Translations under genes and position numbers: made by a program
Notes under the pieces: model-generated
Told to the model about the DNA's origin: nothing
Seen by the model: the letters and a program-made list of their open reading frames with translations, nothing else
Database searches by the model: none
Assembly (NCBI GenBank): GCA_964652755.1
Contig: CAZZBP010000047.1
Location: 1 to 17,292, forward strand
DNA length: 17,292 nt
Direction of reading: 5' to 3'
DNA from: UBA11795 sp964652755
Lineage (GTDB): Bacteria > Chloroflexota > Dehalococcoidia > Lucifugimonadales > UBA826
In this document: piece by piece, positions 14,598 through 17,292 of the stretch
Position numbering within the stretch: position 1 is the stretch's first letter
Layout: each line of letters starts with the position of its first letter

Positions 14598-14603
14598 AAG
14601 ATA

Positions 14604-17292
14604 GTGAAGAATTCATTGAAGTTCATCAGCATTGGCTTGGTGATGGTTCTGCTGCTAATGTCGCAGTGGAGCGTCGACAAGTCTGTCGAAGCGGCGGCAG
14701 TAGTTGTCGCAGAAGACACTGTGGAGTGGATGGACACTAGTGCGGAAGTAGTTGAATACTACTCGCCTGGTGCCCCGACAACTTCTTATCCTTCTGGATC
14801 GGGCACATCGACGGCCTCCTTCTGGATAAAGGACACGGCCCTGGAGACGACACCTTTGGCCAGTACCACCTGGGCGGGTAATAGCTCAAGTGCGACCCAG
14901 ACGTACACTCTCCATACAGGAGCGACGACTAGCTCGACTCCGGGGACAAAGGCTACGTCAACAGGCTCGACGTTTAATCCATCGAACGTAGCGAGCACGA
15001 CTCTCACGAGCATAACAACGGACGTGGGTGGTGATGACTACTCAAACCTAACAGTCAAATCTTTGTCTGCGGGTACGTTCTACTTCACACAAAATATCAG
15101 CTCTAAAACTGTAGTAGCTACCTACAACTACCATGTAACCGACACTTACGACGGTAGCACTGACGGCCAAAAAGTGGCCAAGGTGACTAGTACGTCTGAC
15201 TCTACTGGTGAATGGGTATCAATTTCTGAAGTTACGGGTTCAGGCTCAGTTACTCCAGATGATGAAGCAGACTTCTATATGGGGACAGTTGAACTCAGTG
15301 AAGATGCTGGCGCTACAGAAGCCGGGGACGGTGCAGTCTGGGTTGCCGACGGCGACACACTCACAGTCGAATACTATGGCGTTGGGACGAGTGCGACAGA
15401 CACTACTGATAGCACCACGATAGTAGATTCCAGTACGGCGACAATTGACTATGCGGATCCGACGATCACTGTGACAGGACCAGCCGATGGCACCCTTACC
15501 AGCGATAAGACCCCCGCCTTCTCATTTAGTGTTGCCGATAGTGCATCGGGCTTTACGGCCACGACGCCTCTCACATATGTCACAGTTACCGTTAATGGAT
15601 GTGCGCTCACCTCTGGTGAGCATGCGTTTACCACCCTTACTACGGGTGAACTGGGTATGACCGTAGCCCTGGCGTCCCTCACAGACGACTGGACAACTGC
15701 AGCCTCCCCAAATTGCGCTAGCAGAACCAGCGGCGGATTTGGAATAGTTGGCAGTGGTGTAGCAACTACCACAACCGGGAGACATCACGGTACGGAATTC
15801 TCCTACTCGATTACTGCTACAGATATAGCTGGGAACAGCAAAACAGTAGATGGGACGGATGCCAACGTAACGATTGATACAACGGCTCCTAATCTGGCCT
15901 CAGCTATTGCGGGTAAGGCATATGACTCAGATGCTGATGTTTCTACTACTTGTGCGGCGTCGGCAACACCACTCTACTGCGTAGATACTGGTGACGTCGC
16001 CGGTGCAAATAGCGTGAAACTCGTCTTTGACGAATCACTAGATCAGGCCTCGGTGTCAGCAAGCGATTTCACCGTTGACGATGTGACTCCTGCCTCCGTT
16101 AGTTTTGGCGGTAAGGATGAAATGACCGACAGGTTGGTGTACCTTGCCATGTCTACTGACTTCAGCCCGGGTGCGAAGCCGGTAATCAAATTGATCGGCG
16201 CGGTGACAGACGTAGCTGGCAACTCCCTTAACGACAAGCCGTCCGGAGTGACAACAGGTACGGACAACAGTGGTTCTGCCACTGACGGGTATGCAGACAA
16301 AGTCACGGCGACTGATGGAGTTAATCCAACAGTGTCCGATGCGGCCTTAGACGCGACCCTGCTTGCCTCCAAAGGCGAAGCGGTCATCACGTTTAACTCT
16401 GATGAGAACATGAAAGATAACGGCGAAACGGTTGCCAATGTCTGCACATGCGCAGTTGTGGCCGGTGGTGGAGCGTCTGCGGGCGCTGCAACCAGCGCGA
16501 AACTGGCAGTGACCCTCACGTCGCCAACAGCAGGTAAAGCCACATTCAAACAGACGGATTACACCGCGACGGGTATTTACGGAATAGTCTTACAGGCGAA
16601 GGACGTAAACGACAATGAAGGTAACTCGGGCGGAGTAAAGGTAACGAACGAGGATGTCTCAGCGGAGATAACTGCTGACTTCGGGACCACCGCTTCAACA
16701 ACAAATGTCGGCCTTAAAAACTGGCCTCTTGCGGACCACGATGCCGATGGCGATCTATCTGATGGCGTGACTGGAACTATTAACGGCGCAGCCACCACAG
16801 TCACAGTCTCCGCTGTTGACTGGTCGGAGACCGAAGAGATTACGGTCGCCTTCAGCACGCTGGTTAAGGCAACTGATACAGTCAAGCTGACTTACTACTA
16901 CGTGGACGCGTCACAGGTCGTCGAAGTGGACGTTACCAAACCTGAAGTGAGTGCTTTTAGCCCCGCGGATGGGACGAGCACTGAAAATAGGACTCCGTTC
17001 ATCAGCGTTACCTGGGACGAGGATGAGTATGCCGGTGATACGAGCACTACGGTGACTCTGACGGCGGCGACTCTTACAGATCCCGACGGCGTCGAGGCCG
17101 ATATCCTGGCGAACATGAGCACTACTGACAACAAGGATTTCTTCTATAGGCCGGTAGATGATCTGGCTTTTGGGGACTACACATTGACGGTCAGTGCCCA
17201 GGACGCGGCAGGGAATGAGAAAACAGATCAGTCTGCTAAGTTCACGGTTGCCGAGAGGTCCAAGACTTCAATTAGCCTGCTACCAGGTTGGA
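14604..17292 (+). CDS. large secreted Ig-like-repeat surface protein, S-layer-like (3' end outside window)
   Basis: An open frame of 896 codons runs from GTG 14604 to the end without a stop. The N-terminus is a clear Sec signal: basic K2/K6, hydrophobic core 7-19 and an alanine cleavage region near A30-A32. The mature part is rich in Thr, Ser, Ala, Asp and Gly. After a Thr/Ser-rich region (about 50-280) come beta-sandwich-like units: about 285-425 (ADGTLTSDKTPAFSFSV to ATDIAGNSKTV), 426-570 (LVFDESLDQASVSASDF, a bacterial Ig-like pattern), 573-700 (ITFNSDENM) and 777-885 (FSPADGTSTENRTPFISV to SAQDAAGNEKT). DHDADGDLSD (711-720) resembles a calcium-binding loop. A few cysteines occur in the repeats. 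I infer a cell-surface or S-layer component; adhesin or secreted enzyme scaffold is possible. Third codon positions are richer in G/C than in neighbouring genes. Confidence 0.85.
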   Translation, partial: MKNSLKFISIGLVMVLLLMSQWSVDKSVEAAAVVVAEDTVEWMDTSAEVVEYYSPGAPTTSYPSGSGTSTASFWIKDTALETTPLASTTWAGNSSSATQTYTLHTGATTSSTPGTKATSTGSTFNPSNVASTTLTSITTDVGGDDYSNLTVKSLSAGTFYFTQNISSKTVVATYNYHVTDTYDGSTDGQKVAKVTSTSDSTGEWVSISEVTGSGSVTPDDEADFYMGTVELSEDAGATEAGDGAVWVADGDTLTVEYYGVGTSATDTTDSTTIVDSSTATIDYADPTITVTGPADGTLTSDKTPAFSFSVADSASGFTATTPLTYVTVTVNGCALTSGEHAFTTLTTGELGMTVALASLTDDWTTAASPNCASRTSGGFGIVGSGVATTTTGRHHGTEFSYSITATDIAGNSKTVDGTDANVTIDTTAPNLASAIAGKAYDSDADVSTTCAASATPLYCVDTGDVAGANSVKLVFDESLDQASVSASDFTVDDVTPASVSFGGKDEMTDRLVYLAMSTDFSPGAKPVIKLIGAVTDVAGNSLNDKPSGVTTGTDNSGSATDGYADKVTATDGVNPTVSDAALDATLLASKGEAVITFNSDENMKDNGETVANVCTCAVVAGGGASAGAATSAKLAVTLTSPTAGKATFKQTDYTATGIYGIVLQAKDVNDNEGNSGGVKVTNEDVSAEITADFGTTASTTNVGLKNWPLADHDADGDLSDGVTGTINGAATTVTVSAVDWSETEEITVAFSTLVKATDTVKLTYYYVDASQVVEVDVTKPEVSAFSPADGTSTENRTPFISVTWDEDEYAGDTSTTVTLTAATLTDPDGVEADILANMSTTDNKDFFYRPVDDLAFGDYTLTVSAQDAAGNEKTDQSAKFTVAERSKTSISLLPGW

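Larger units (their letters stand above)
14206..14603 (+). other. long structured non-coding leader between rho and the surface protein gene
   Basis: The 398 nt have no credible gene; the 92-codon antisense frame (14498-14220) has no family resemblance. In order they contain a TTGACA/TATATT promoter (14268-14297), a perfect TATAAT (14315-14320), a 10-bp long-range helix (14326-14335 with 14392-14401), a three-way-junction-like element (14431-14524), an overlapping terminator hairpin (14521-14554), alternative pairings around the ribosome site (14563-14597) and the GTG start at 14604. The arrangement resembles a riboswitch or attenuator, but I cannot match it to a known class. Confidence 0.6.

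Noticed and set aside
15449..17134. Several antisense frames of 78-168 codons within the surface gene
   Set aside because: They mirror the biased codon use of the sense gene; the sense frame has the signal peptide, ribosome site and domain patterns.

Overview
The window looks like a chromosomal segment of a free-living bacterium, most probably a Chloroflexota lineage of the SAR202/Dehalococcoidia type. That assignment is an inference. It rests on the housekeeping order topA-xer-aroQ-peptidase-efp-xseA-xseB, the single-domain protein families next to it, the moderate G+C content, and a large secreted Thr/Ser/Asp-rich protein of the kind used as cell-surface layers. No marker here fixes the taxonomy.

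Layout. Positions 1-68 are the 3' part of a tRNA-Ser(GGA). From 322 to 7181 seven plus-strand genes are packed closely: topA, a Xer tyrosine recombinase, aroQ, an M24 proline peptidase, efp, xseA and xseB. Several are 2-20 nt apart and one junction overlaps as TAATG. The aroQ-peptidase-efp and xseA-xseB neighbourhoods match conserved blocks seen in Firmicutes. The minus strand from 10495 down to 7232 carries a two-gene unit, a fumarylacetoacetate-hydrolase-family protein followed by a penicillin-acylase-family hydrolase, which converges on xseB. A 435-nt divergent region (10496-10930) holds a good sigma70-type promoter and an unusual repeat. pyrG, a 359-nt gap and rho follow on the plus strand.

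The last part (14206-17292) is the most unusual. After rho comes a roughly 400-nt non-coding leader with strong promoter elements, two separate long-range helices and a terminator hairpin. One strand of the second long-range helix is also the 5' arm of the terminator, which is the arrangement of a riboswitch-like attenuator. The leader precedes a GTG-started secreted protein with at least 896 codons that runs off the end of the window without a stop. Its codon use is visibly richer in G and C than that of the neighbouring genes.

Functionally the left block covers DNA topology, chromosome resolution, the shikimate pathway, peptide turnover, rescue of ribosomes at polyproline, and exonuclease VII. 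pyrG and rho supply CTP and transcription termination. The acylase/FAH pair is probably catabolic. The leader plus surface protein is the best candidate for undescribed biology. Two smaller oddities are an EF-P whose loop tip carries Gln instead of Lys/Arg, and a 3-dehydroquinase with a rewritten active-site loop.
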